Notes under the pieces: model-generated
Databases searched by the model: none
What the model was told of the DNA's origin: nothing
Seen by the model: the letters and a program-made list of their open reading frames with translations, nothing else
Source of the DNA: CBDHHC01 sp965263345
GTDB lineage: Bacteria; Pseudomonadota; Alphaproteobacteria; Rhizobiales; CBDHHC01
Direction of reading: 5' to 3'
Length of the DNA stretch: 64,000 nucleotides
Assembly (NCBI GenBank): GCA_965263345.1
Contig: CBDHHC010000005.1
Span: 124,001 to 188,000 of the forward strand
Part shown: piece by piece, positions 44,465 to 53,672 of the stretch
How positions within the stretch are numbered: the first letter of the stretch is position 1
How the letters are laid out: every line of letters begins with the position of its first letter
Made by a program: the position numbers and the translations under genes

Positions 44465-46501
44465 ATGCCTAAGGGATTCAAAAAAACTCAATATCTAGCT
44501 GCAATTGCGGGAAAAATATTGGCAATATATATACGTTTTGTATATCGTACCAGTTCAGTTACTTTTTCCCCTCATGATGCTCAAGATGTCGTTCTTAAAC
44601 ACATGCCTAGCATTATGGGTGTATGGCATGGGCAATTTATGCTTTCCGCAACAGTGAACCCAAAAGAACAAAATGTTAAAGCTATGCTAGCTCGTCATAA
44701 AGATGCAGAACTCATTGGGCATGCTTTGAAAAGTCAGGGTGTCCAACTTGTTCGAGGTGCAGGAGCAGGCGATCGTAAAAAAGACCGTGGTGGAGCTTAT
44801 GCCTTACGAGCCTGTGTCAAAGCTTTAGAAGAAGGTTACTCTATTGTTATGACAGGGGATGTTCCGCCAGGCCCTGCGCGCATATCAGGCCAGGGCATTA
44901 TTACAATGTCAAAACTTTCTGGGCGCCCTATTCTTCCTGTTGCTGTTGCTACATCACGATTTATGACATTTAATACGTGGAGCCGTTTTACTCTTAATTT
45001 ACCGTTCTCTAAAATGGCATGCGTTGTTGGGGACCCCATTTATGTTTCCAGTGATGCTACACAAGATGAAAGTGAACGCCTTCGCCTTAGATTTGAAGTT
45101 GCTCTCAATAAAGCGACCGAAGAGGCCTATAAACTGGCTGGAGGGAATATCATTAAAATTACCCCTTCTGCATGCCTGCCTGATAATGTTCAATTAAAAA
45201 GAGGGGTAACTTTAAAGGCATACAAGGTATTTTCCTCTTTGTTGCGTCCAGTAGTGCCTTTTATATTGTCCAAACGTGAAAAACGAGGAAAAGAAGACCC
45301 CTTACGTATTCATGAGCGTTTTGGAAAGACTTCTGTTAAGCGGCCAGTCGGCCCTCTCATGTGGTTTCATGCGGCTAGTGTTGGCGAAACGAATGCTATA
45401 CTCCCTCTGATGAAAGAGCTTCAACTTCAATACCCGCATATTTCACAGCTGCTCACAACTGCCACTATAACATCTGCGAAACTGGCCGCGAAAAGGTTGC
45501 CTAAAGGCGCGATCCACCAATTTGTTCCGGTTGATGTACCTGAGTATGTTAATCAATTTTTAGACCATTGGCATCCAGATATAGTGTTTTTTGTTGAATC
45601 TGAAATATGGCCAAATCTTTTGATGGAAACAGGTTCTCGTCATATTCCAATCATTCTTATAAATGGCATTATGTCAGAAAAATCCTTTAAATCCTGGCGA
45701 AAAAAATCTACTTCTTCTCGCATCCTTTTTAGCCAGTTTAAAATGACCCTTGTTCAAAATAAGAAACTTGCCAAACGATTTGACCGTCTTGGTTCACGCA
45801 AAACACATGTGGTCGGTAATTTAAAAATTGATGTTCCATCTCTTCCTGTTGACCTTAAAGAGTTAGAAGCTTTAAAATCTAGTATTGGCATGAGACCTGT
45901 TTTTTTAGCAGCGAGTACACATGCTGGAGAAGAAGAGATTATCTGTCAGGCTCACAAAATGATGAGAGAAAAAATTCCAAACCTTCTTACAATCATTATT
46001 CCAAGACACCCTGAACGTGCTCATGACATTCGTTCTATGCTTACCTCTTTAGGTGTAAATATAACTTTGCGAACATCTAAGGCTCTGCCTGATGAGAATT
46101 GTGATATTTATCTTGCAGACACTATCGGAGAAACTGGTCTTTTCTATTCTCTCGCACCAATTACCTTTATTGGTGGCTCGCTTATTTCTCATGGTGGGCA
46201 TAACCCTATTGAGGCAATCAAATTAAATTCAGTGGTTTTAACAGGGCCATATTGGCATAATATTAAGGATATTTACCAAAATCTCATTCCTGCAGGCGGA
46301 GCTTTAGAGGTGTCAACACCGTCGGAACTTTCTCAAGCAGTTCTTAATTTATTTGCTAATGAGGACCACCTCAAACTCACACTAAAAAAAGGACAAAACA
46401 GTATAAGTGATCTCTCTGGCGCTCTAGATAAAACACTTGAATTAATTGCTCCTTATATTCCTCAACAACGAGATATTACAGGACCTGAATTTGCCGCATA
46501 A
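44465..46501 (+). CDS. waaA: Fused DUF374 acyltransferase-like protein and Kdo transferase WaaA
   Basis: One uninterrupted 678-residue frame covers what are normally two adjacent genes. Residues 1-225 are DUF374, a lysophospholipid-acyltransferase-like domain: GVWHGQFMLSA near 52-62, AMLARHKDAELIGHALKSQG (73-92) and MTGDVPPGPA (129-138). Residues 248-678 are WaaA, which transfers Kdo to lipid IVA: FHAASVGETNAILPL (301-315), FFVESEIWPNLL, and a C-terminal FIGGSLISHGGHNPIEA. The linker (226-247) is encoded by DNA with an AAAAAGAGGGG purine stretch that may be a former ribosome-binding site. Membrane-associated, cytoplasmic face. Confidence 0.93.
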   Translation: MPKGFKKTQYLAAIAGKILAIYIRFVYRTSSVTFSPHDAQDVVLKHMPSIMGVWHGQFMLSATVNPKEQNVKAMLARHKDAELIGHALKSQGVQLVRGAGAGDRKKDRGGAYALRACVKALEEGYSIVMTGDVPPGPARISGQGIITMSKLSGRPILPVAVATSRFMTFNTWSRFTLNLPFSKMACVVGDPIYVSSDATQDESERLRLRFEVALNKATEEAYKLAGGNIIKITPSACLPDNVQLKRGVTLKAYKVFSSLLRPVVPFILSKREKRGKEDPLRIHERFGKTSVKRPVGPLMWFHAASVGETNAILPLMKELQLQYPHISQLLTTATITSAKLAAKRLPKGAIHQFVPVDVPEYVNQFLDHWHPDIVFFVESEIWPNLLMETGSRHIPIILINGIMSEKSFKSWRKKSTSSRILFSQFKMTLVQNKKLAKRFDRLGSRKTHVVGNLKIDVPSLPVDLKELEALKSSIGMRPVFLAASTHAGEEEIICQAHKMMREKIPNLLTIIIPRHPERAHDIRSMLTSLGVNITLRTSKALPDENCDIYLADTIGETGLFYSLAPITFIGGSLISHGGHNPIEAIKLNSVVLTGPYWHNIKDIYQNLIPAGGALEVSTPSELSQAVLNLFANEDHLKLTLKKGQNSISDLSGALDKTLELIAPYIPQQRDITGPEFAA

Positions 46502-47495
46502 ACCTCCCAAATGGTGGAATGATGATTCAAGTATCTATCCGATACTCTTGTGGCCCTTTAGCTATCTTTATGCTCTTGCTGTTCGATTGCGTTGGTGGAT
46601 CACTAATCCTTATCATTCTTCATTACCTGTAATCTGTATTGGAAATTTTACTATGGGAGGAGCTGGAAAGACTCCTACAGCTCTCTATATAGCAGAACTT
46701 TTACAGGCGCGGGGGGAGCGTCCTGTTTTTTTATCACGTGGTTATGGGGGAAAATTGAGAGGACCGCATCTTGTTTCTTTAAAACAAGACTGCGCTCTAG
46801 ATGTTGGTGATGAACCACTGCTCCTTGCGGCAAGTGCCCCAACTGTGATTAGCGCAGACCGTACAAAAGGTGCAAAGTTCATAGAGGCTCAGAAGCAGCT
46901 GCTACCTTCTGTTATTATTATGGATGATGGTTTTCAGAACCCTACTCTTTTCAAAGATCTCAATCTCATCGTTGTTGATGCAACGACTCTTATTGGAAAT
47001 GGTTACGTATTTCCTGCAGGCCCTTTACGAGCTCCTATTAATTTCCAGATCGAGATAGCAGATGTTATTATTAAGATTGGTAGGGATGACAATGAACTTT
47101 CTCATGACTTTTCCAATCTCCAACTCAAAGCACACGTCATTAGTGATCAACGAAAAGAGACTTGGAATGATAAACCCGTAATTGCTTATTCTGGTATTGC
47201 ACGTCCTGAGAAATTCCACAGCACCTTACAAGATTTAGGAGCGGATATTAGGTATTGTATAGATTTTCCAGACCATCATCAATTTGATAAACAAGAGGTC
47301 TTAGATTTGCTAAGCTTAGCAAGAGAAACAGGGCTTCAGCTAGTTACAACCCAGAAAGATTATGTGCGCCTTTCTGCTTCTGAGAAACCTTATTCTGATC
47401 TTAAGGAGCAGAGTAAAGTCGTCTCAATCAAACTTAAACTAAGTGAAGAAGGCCAAGATAAATTGAAAATGCTTCTTGAGAGACTTCTCAAATAA
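46491..47495 (+). CDS. lpxK: Tetraacyldisaccharide 4'-kinase LpxK
   Basis: LpxK phosphorylates the 4' position of the lipid A precursor at the membrane. I choose TTG 46491, seven bases after AGGA (46480-46483). It overlaps the waaA stop and gives 334 residues beginning MPHKPPKWW, the expected family opening. A more upstream start would place 15 unrelated residues in front. Walker A is GNFTMGGAGKTPTAL (about 52-66), and DDGFQN (about 143-148) is the catalytic acidic motif. WaaA and LpxK act in consecutive steps, consistent with coupling. Confidence 0.95.
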   Translation: MPHKPPKWWNDDSSIYPILLWPFSYLYALAVRLRWWITNPYHSSLPVICIGNFTMGGAGKTPTALYIAELLQARGERPVFLSRGYGGKLRGPHLVSLKQDCALDVGDEPLLLAASAPTVISADRTKGAKFIEAQKQLLPSVIIMDDGFQNPTLFKDLNLIVVDATTLIGNGYVFPAGPLRAPINFQIEIADVIIKIGRDDNELSHDFSNLQLKAHVISDQRKETWNDKPVIAYSGIARPEKFHSTLQDLGADIRYCIDFPDHHQFDKQEVLDLLSLARETGLQLVTTQKDYVRLSASEKPYSDLKEQSKVVSIKLKLSEEGQDKLKMLLERLLK

Positions 47496-47503
47496 GACTA
47501 TGA

Positions 47504-47719
47504 TTATTCGCTAACATTCTTTTTATGTGTTTCTATATATCTCTTAAATGATGCTTCAGGGCTACTGTATGCTTCTTGAAGTTCCACGCTCCAATATTTT
47601 AATTCATCCAATGGAATTTGCTGACCTGTAGATGCACATATCACATAAGCGCCGGATGATAGTATGTGATAATCATTTGGATAATATTCTAACTTTGCTT
47701 CACCTTTAAATTTCATCAT
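47504..47719 (-). CDS. DUF2093 small protein
   Basis: The 71-residue protein shows the DUF2093 pattern: GEAKLEYYPNDYHILSSGAY, CASTGQQIPLDELKYWSVEL and QEAYSSPEAS. Two cysteines are few for a zinc ribbon. Function is unknown. It starts 28 bases after xseA on the same strand, the conserved alphaproteobacterial arrangement, and converges on lpxK. Two adjacent ATG codons could serve as start. Confidence 0.93.
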   Translation of the reverse strand: MMKFKGEAKLEYYPNDYHILSSGAYVICASTGQQIPLDELKYWSVELQEAYSSPEASFKRYIETHKKNVSE

Positions 47720-47747
47720 TCAAATACAATACCTTCATTTTTAGTAC

Positions 47748-49268
47748 CTAGAATAGAGACCCTTGCTCTGACTTTTTATCTTTATTTTTTTTCGTCATCG
47801 CTTTTTTTTCATTATTTTTATTTGCAGAAGTTTCTTTGAAGTCTGACACCTGTGTCTTTACACGTCCATCAAAAAACTCAATATCTAAAATTTCAGATGG
47901 ATTTACTTCTGTAATGCTCTTTAGCATATCTCCTGTATTATTTCTTACAATTGCAAAACCTCTCTCAAGCACATTGTGATACCCTAAACTTCTTAAAAGT
48001 TTAGAATTTGTTTCAAGCCGAGAATTACAACTGGTAAACAAACTGGTGATGGCTCTCGAGCTTCTGTGTTTTATCATATCCAAAGTTTGAGAGAACTTTG
48101 AAAGTTTGTATAGAATATTTGCAGGTGTCAATCTGCCTGAGATTTTTTGATAAATCAATTTCCGTTGGTCTAATGATTTTCTAAGAACAGGGATAAACCG
48201 TCCTTGTATGGCAATATATTGCATTCGTTGCGCATGGACATTTGTTTTTAAGGCAGGCCTTAATCTGCCAGAAAACATATCGAACCGCTGTCTTGGAAGA
48301 CCAATTAAATCTTGTAACTTTGGTAACCCCCGTGAGAGTCCTGTAAGATGAATACGCATCTCTTCTAAATGGCGACGAATAGTCTGAGAAAGCCTGATGC
48401 GAATTTCTGAGAGACGTTCTATCAATTCACTGTATTTTGGAACTGCCCATTCCGCTGCTTTTGTTGGGGTTGGAGCCCTGGCATCAGAGACCAAGTCAAT
48501 AATTGTCCAGTCAGTCTCATGTCCTACTGCTGAGATTACAGGAATATCACTCTCTGCTACGGCGCGAGCCACAACTTCTTCATTAAATCCCCATAGATCT
48601 TCTAAGCTTCCACCACCTCTTGCTACAATCAGAAGCTCTGGTTTTCTTATGACACTCTCTTTTCCAAGTGCGTTGAACCCTCTTACTGCGCGTGCAACTT
48701 CCTCTGCGCAGGTTTCCCCTTGAACGCGTACAGGCCAAATGATTACATGAGCTGGAAAACGCTCTGCAAACCCATGCATCATATCTCTTATGACTGCCCC
48801 AGTTGGTGATGTTACTATACCTATTGTTTTAGGGAGAAAGGGTAAAAGTTTTTTTCGACTTTCTTCAAATAGCCCCTCAGAAGCAAGTTTCTTTTTGCGT
48901 TCCTCTAGTAAGGCCATTAAAGCCCCTACTCCGGCAGGCTCCAAAGACTCTATAACAATCTGATATTTTGAGCTTCCTGGGTAACTTGATACTTTCCCAG
49001 TCGCTACTACTTCCATACCTTCTTCGGGCTTAAACTTTAGCTTTGAGAACACTCCGCGCCATATGACAGCATCTATTCGCGCTTTATCGTCTTTCAAGGC
49101 GAAATAACAATGACCAGACGAGTGAGGACCGCGGTATCCTGAAATTTCGCCTCGAAGCTTAATATGCCCATATGTTGTCTCGAGTGTTTTCTTAACTTGA
49201 TTAGCAAGCGTTGATACTGTGAACTCTGGAACATTATTGAAATTTAATTGTGCTTCCGACTTTTCCAA
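47748..49268 (-). CDS. xseA: Exodeoxyribonuclease VII large subunit
   Basis: XseA and XseB degrade single-stranded DNA to oligonucleotides. The 506-residue protein has an N-terminal OB-fold (VKKTLETTYGHIKLRGEISG, HCYFALKD) and a central catalytic domain with GIVTSPTGAVIRDM, ARGGGSLEDLWGFNEE and SAVGHETDWTIIDLVSDARA. A long helical region follows. The C-terminus ends in a Lys-rich tail (KKAMTKKNKDKKSEQG), longer and more basic than in E. coli. DUF2093 follows, purD is divergent. Confidence 0.97.
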   Translation of the reverse strand: MEKSEAQLNFNNVPEFTVSTLANQVKKTLETTYGHIKLRGEISGYRGPHSSGHCYFALKDDKARIDAVIWRGVFSKLKFKPEEGMEVVATGKVSSYPGSSKYQIVIESLEPAGVGALMALLEERKKKLASEGLFEESRKKLLPFLPKTIGIVTSPTGAVIRDMMHGFAERFPAHVIIWPVRVQGETCAEEVARAVRGFNALGKESVIRKPELLIVARGGGSLEDLWGFNEEVVARAVAESDIPVISAVGHETDWTIIDLVSDARAPTPTKAAEWAVPKYSELIERLSEIRIRLSQTIRRHLEEMRIHLTGLSRGLPKLQDLIGLPRQRFDMFSGRLRPALKTNVHAQRMQYIAIQGRFIPVLRKSLDQRKLIYQKISGRLTPANILYKLSKFSQTLDMIKHRSSRAITSLFTSCNSRLETNSKLLRSLGYHNVLERGFAIVRNNTGDMLKSITEVNPSEILDIEFFDGRVKTQVSDFKETSANKNNEKKAMTKKNKDKKSEQGSLF

Positions 49269-49420
49269 ATAGAAACCCTTATTTTGCTCTTGTTCTTTGA
49301 TCTGGCATCATATACCTAAAAGGTGCTTCTACAAGCATTGATAGGTTCTTAACTTATTAAGCTTCCACAGCGAATCATCACTTAAATGATATGATATCTA
49401 ACAATACGCATAGGTAAACA

Positions 49421-50704
49421 ATGAAAATTCTGTTAATTGGTTCTGGTGGCCGTGAACACTCTATGGCTTGGGCACTTAATAAAAGCCCTTTATTAACAAA
49501 ACTCTATTGTACACCAGGAAATGCAGGTATTGCTAAAATCGCTGAGTGCATTGAACTTGATGTTTCTAAACATATAGATGTGATCGAATTTTGTCAGAAA
49601 CAACATATTGATTTTGTAATTGTTGGACCCGAAATTCCTCTGGTTGCTGGGCTTATTGATGATTTAGAAGCTGCGAACATCAAAGCTTTTGGCCCTACAA
49701 AAGAGGCTGCACAACTTGAGGGCTCGAAGAGTTTTACCAAGAATTTGTGTGCAGATTTCAATATTCCCACAGCAGCTTATGGACATTTTACGGACGCTGA
49801 AAATGCTCTTGCCTATGTCCGGGAACAAGGAGCCCCCATTGTTATTAAAGCTGACGGGCTTGCTGCAGGTAAAGGTGTTATAATGGCAGAAACGCTTGAA
49901 GAAGCAGAAAAAGCCATACGTAGCTGTTTTGATGGCCTTTTTGGTGAGTCAGGCTCAGAAATCATTATTGAAGAATGGATGATAGGTGAAGAAGCGAGCT
50001 TCTTTGCTCTTGTTGATGGAGAGACTGTTATACCACTTATTGCAGCCCAAGACCATAAACGTGCTTTTGATGGAGATAAGGGGTTAAATACGGGTGGTAT
50101 GGGAGCTTATTCCCCAGCGCCTGTTATGACTGATGCAATGTGTCAGCGCACTATGGATGAGATACTTGTTCCTACAGCTAAAGCTTTATTATCTAGAGGT
50201 ATTTATTTCAAAGGTATATTTTATGCCGGGTTAATGATCACAAAAGAAGGCCCCAAACTCATTGAATATAATGTCCGTTTTGGAGACCCTGAATGCCAAG
50301 TTTTAATGATGCGCCTGAAATCAGATTTACTTGAGGCTTTGCTGGCAACTTCAGAAGGAAATCTTGCAAATATTACATTAGACTGGCATGAGGAAACAGC
50401 TGTGACTGTCGTCATGGCGTCAAAAGGATACCCAGGCTCTTATGATAAAGGGACACCTATCAGTAATTTAGCAGCAGCCTCTGAAAACGAAAATGTTGAA
50501 ATCTTTCATGCAGGAACTTCAATTGCAAATGATCAATTGATAGCAACTGGTGGTAGAGTTTTGAATATTACGGCTATAGGGAATTCTGTCAAAGAAGCAC
50601 GTGATAAGGCTTATAATGCTATACATAAGATTGAATGGGAAAATGGTTTTTATAGGTCTGATATCGGCTGGCGGGCCATTGAGCGAGAAGAAGCTCAAGA
50701 ATAA
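49421..50704 (+). CDS. purD: Phosphoribosylamine-glycine ligase PurD
   Basis: PurD makes glycinamide ribonucleotide, the second step of purine synthesis. The 427-residue ATP-grasp enzyme begins MKILLIGSGGREHSMAWAL and has GPEIPLVAGL, IKADGLAAGKGVI (about 146-158), HKRAFDGDKGLNTGGMGAYSP and EYNVRFGDPECQ, all GARS signatures. Length and start are standard. It is divergent from xseA across 152 bases and precedes the patatin gene by 83. Confidence 0.98.
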   Translation: MKILLIGSGGREHSMAWALNKSPLLTKLYCTPGNAGIAKIAECIELDVSKHIDVIEFCQKQHIDFVIVGPEIPLVAGLIDDLEAANIKAFGPTKEAAQLEGSKSFTKNLCADFNIPTAAYGHFTDAENALAYVREQGAPIVIKADGLAAGKGVIMAETLEEAEKAIRSCFDGLFGESGSEIIIEEWMIGEEASFFALVDGETVIPLIAAQDHKRAFDGDKGLNTGGMGAYSPAPVMTDAMCQRTMDEILVPTAKALLSRGIYFKGIFYAGLMITKEGPKLIEYNVRFGDPECQVLMMRLKSDLLEALLATSEGNLANITLDWHEETAVTVVMASKGYPGSYDKGTPISNLAAASENENVEIFHAGTSIANDQLIATGGRVLNITAIGNSVKEARDKAYNAIHKIEWENGFYRSDIGWRAIEREEAQE

Positions 50705-50787
50705 ATTATTCTATAAACCTTTATCTCTTCTTGTATCTCATATAACACCTATATTACTAAGATATCAGTTTTTTAAGGGTTGCGTTT

Positions 50788-51663
50788 GTGGCTATGTCAA
50801 CAGGTAAGATTGATTTTGGTTTAGCTCTTGGTGGCGGAGGAGCAAGAGGCCTTGTTCATATTCATGTGCTTGAAGTCCTAGACGAATTAGGCATCAAACC
50901 TCGAATTATAGCAGGCACTTCTATTGGTGCTATTTTTGGGGCCGCTTATGCTGCTGGTCTGAGCGGCCGAGACATACGAGAATTTACAATGAATGCTGTT
51001 GGAAAACGTATTCGTATTGTTAAGAACCTATTTGGCTATAAGCCTGAAACTTTATTTCAATTATGGAATATAAAAAGCCTCTCAAGATCTTTGCTTGCAC
51101 CAGAGAAGCTTTTAGAGCAAATCTTTCCTGAAGAGCTGCATACAGTTTTTGATAAACTTCATATCCCATTGCGGGTTGTTGCAACGGATTATTATAACCA
51201 ATCCCAAATTATTTTAGAAGATGGGCCTATTCTTCCTGCCATAGCTGCCTCTATGGCAATACCTGCAGTTTTTCGTCCTGTTACAATAGATAATGTCATG
51301 ATGGTTGATGGTGGCTTGACCAACCCTCTTCCCTTTGATGTTATTTCAAATGATACGCCACAAACACTGGCTATTGATGTGACAGGTGGTCCCAGCTGGA
51401 ATGGTCAAAATAAATTGCCCTCAATGGTTGAAGTTTTATTTGCTGCTGCTCAGATTCCTCAAAATACAATCGTCAGAGAAAAAATCAAACAACATCAACC
51501 TACAATTTTTTTAAGAGCACCAGTTGATAATTTTCCTGCCCTAAGCTTCCATAAAACTCATGAAATTTTGAAAAATACTGAGAACTTTCGTGATGTTATT
51601 AAGCGCGAAATCGAAACTCATTTCGTGGCTAACGCGATACAATTAGGCTATTCCAAAACTTAA
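50788..51663 (+). CDS. Patatin-like phospholipase (RssA family)
   Basis: The 291-residue hydrolase has the patatin oxyanion motif GGGGARGL (15-22), nucleophile Ser45 in GTSIGA and the Asp of the DGG motif (VDGGLTNPLP). The fold is typical of RssA/YchK phospholipase-like proteins. GTG 50788 is preferred over ATG 50794 because AAGGG lies eight bases before it. It probably acts on membrane lipids from the cytoplasm; no secretion signal is seen. Its substrate is unknown. Confidence 0.93.
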   Translation: MAMSTGKIDFGLALGGGGARGLVHIHVLEVLDELGIKPRIIAGTSIGAIFGAAYAAGLSGRDIREFTMNAVGKRIRIVKNLFGYKPETLFQLWNIKSLSRSLLAPEKLLEQIFPEELHTVFDKLHIPLRVVATDYYNQSQIILEDGPILPAIAASMAIPAVFRPVTIDNVMMVDGGLTNPLPFDVISNDTPQTLAIDVTGGPSWNGQNKLPSMVEVLFAAAQIPQNTIVREKIKQHQPTIFLRAPVDNFPALSFHKTHEILKNTENFRDVIKREIETHFVANAIQLGYSKT

Positions 51664-51792
51664 ACTAACTATTGTAACCTATAAACATACCTATAGATTC
51701 CTGTGGGAAATCCAACACACACAATTTACAAGAATCAAAAATTAAACAATGTTCAATAGATAATAAAAACAGATGCTCTCACGGAGGTATAC

Positions 51793-52260
51793 GTGATTGA
51801 CTATGTCATTGAAGATACTGAGTGCCATCCAGTCATTGCTATTAATTGTACGACTTCGACTGATCAAAAAAAGATCTCCCAAACAATTCGTAAAGCCTAT
51901 GGTACGCTCGCACAGTATATACAAGAAACAGGAAGTTTTCCATTAGGACCGGCCCTTACGATTTATCATGTGTTTGATGATGATAAAACAAATTTTGATG
52001 TTTGTTTTCCTGTGATGCCTGAGCTTCTTCAAAATGCTAAAGATGATATCATCGTTACAGAAACACCTTCTGGAAAAGCAGCTAAAGCCATACATAAAGG
52101 CCCTTATCGAACTCTTTTTAAAACATATATGGCTTTATATAAAGCCGTAAAAGAAGATGGTATTGAACATGGTGAGAAAGCTTGGGAAGTTTATTTGGAT
52201 TCGCCAGGGCAAACCGCTGAAGATGAAATGCTCACTCAAGTTTATATCAGTCTACATTAA
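51793..52260 (+). CDS. GyrI-like small-molecule-binding domain protein
   Basis: The 155-residue protein is a stand-alone GyrI-like (AraC effector-binding) domain: AYGTLAQYIQETGSFPLGPA near 36-55, FDVCFPVMP near 73-81, and AAKAIHKGPYRTLFKTYMAL near 96-115. It begins at GTG 51793, six bases after GGAGG, which fixes the start. No DNA-binding domain is attached. Such proteins bind hydrophobic or cationic drugs or hydrolyse certain cyclopropyl compounds; the ligand is unknown. Soluble. Confidence 0.88.
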   Translation: MIDYVIEDTECHPVIAINCTTSTDQKKISQTIRKAYGTLAQYIQETGSFPLGPALTIYHVFDDDKTNFDVCFPVMPELLQNAKDDIIVTETPSGKAAKAIHKGPYRTLFKTYMALYKAVKEDGIEHGEKAWEVYLDSPGQTAEDEMLTQVYISLH

Positions 52261-52745
52261 TAATTAGAAATCATCTGCTTCGCAGAATATAACTTTTGCT
52301 TATTTGTTACTTTTATTGTTATTTATATCAACAAATTGTTTGTGGACAATTATCACCTTGATTATTTGCTTTAAAAATTACAATTCAATAACAGTAACTT
52401 ACTCAAATTATTACTTTGTGTCCTGCTTTTATCTGTAAAAAAAATTCCTAACGTCATATTATCTGCGTGTTAATTTGTTATGCTTATTCTAACATATGTT
52501 TTTCAAATATAAATTTCTCCCAAGACATCATCTTAAAATAAAAAACAACCGGGGATAAATATTATTTTTTATTAAAATAAATATTACTGTCAAAATTAAA
52601 TACTATACAAGCTACCAAGCACATGGACAGGATGCTTCTTAGCCCTTGAAGTTAAGAAGTAGAATATATACTTAATTCATGTCAGAGATATACTTTCTTA
52701 AATTTAGGAAATTACGAATAGGCTTCTTGAATAAGGACTTATGTA
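52261..52745. other. 485-base AT-rich spacer
   Basis: No credible gene in either strand. A small hairpin TCTGC-TTC-GCAGA (52274-52286), followed at a short distance by TTTTG, may end the GyrI-like transcript. The rest shows only AT-rich sequence. The promoter for the DUF1045 gene must lie here but was not identified. Confidence 0.4.
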
Positions 52746-53477
52746 ATGCTTGCTAGTAAAAAAGCTGATGCAAATCACTTTGTGCCAGATAATTATGAAC
52801 GTTATGCAATCTATTATATCCCAGACAATTGTTCTGAGTTATCTCATTTTGGTCGCTCTTGGTTTGGATATGATCCCGACGCAGGAAATTGCAAGCGCGA
52901 ATATTATGGACTGGATACAAGCCTTGTCGAACGTATAACCTATAAACCTGCGCGCTATGGACTACATGCCACGTTAAAAGCGCCTTTTAATTTAAAACTT
53001 GGGTATGATGTCGAAAGCCTTCTATCTACACTTGAAGGCTTTGCCAAGAATCGAAAGGCATTCGAAATAGACTCTCTTAAATATGGGCTTCATGGTGGAT
53101 GTTTATCACTTACCGTGGATGAAGGTGAACACAAAATTAATCAATTTGCTTCGCAATGTGTTCTTGGGTTCGAAGATTTTAGAGCTCCTTTATCCATGAA
53201 AGAACGTACTCGAAGACTTGAAGAGAAGCTGTCACTTCACCAACGTTTGATGTTAGAAGAATTGGGGTACCCTTATGTGCTGAGTGAATTTCGTTTTCAT
53301 ATCACATTAAGTTCAAGGTTATCTGATCAAGAATATGACTCAGTTATTAGAGCTCTGATCCCAACATTAGAGTCAATCTGCATGAAACCTCTTAAGATAA
53401 ATCAAGTCTCGTTGCTTGGTGATCCAGGTAATGAAAAACCTTTTGAGTTAATCAAAAGTTTTCCGCTCTCCAATTAA
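52746..53477 (+). CDS. DUF1045 protein, 2H phosphoesterase-like
   Basis: The 243-residue protein matches DUF1045: RYAIYYIPDNCSELSHFGRSW near the start (residues 19-39, split here by family), RYGLHATLKAPF (about 71-82) and EFRFHITLSSRL (about 182-193). The paired HxT motifs (HAT and HIT) place it in the 2H phosphoesterase superfamily. Many family members sit in phosphonate-degradation operons beside PhnM/PhnN; no such gene is in the window. It is soluble and probably monocistronic, with large spacers on both sides. The substrate may be a cyclic phosphate, which is inference. Confidence 0.85.
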   Translation: MLASKKADANHFVPDNYERYAIYYIPDNCSELSHFGRSWFGYDPDAGNCKREYYGLDTSLVERITYKPARYGLHATLKAPFNLKLGYDVESLLSTLEGFAKNRKAFEIDSLKYGLHGGCLSLTVDEGEHKINQFASQCVLGFEDFRAPLSMKERTRRLEEKLSLHQRLMLEELGYPYVLSEFRFHITLSSRLSDQEYDSVIRALIPTLESICMKPLKINQVSLLGDPGNEKPFELIKSFPLSN

Positions 53478-53672
53478 AGACAATCTCTTACATCTTATTT
53501 TTATTCTAGATATTTAGTTCATAGTGACCATAACATCTATTATGATATATGTCATTATAGAGAAATAAATAGACAATCATTAATCTAAGATGTAAAGCCG
53601 CACAAAGATTCTGAACTTTATTAGCTGGCTCGTCATAAACTTTATGAGTGGTATCACAAGAAAGGAATTAGT

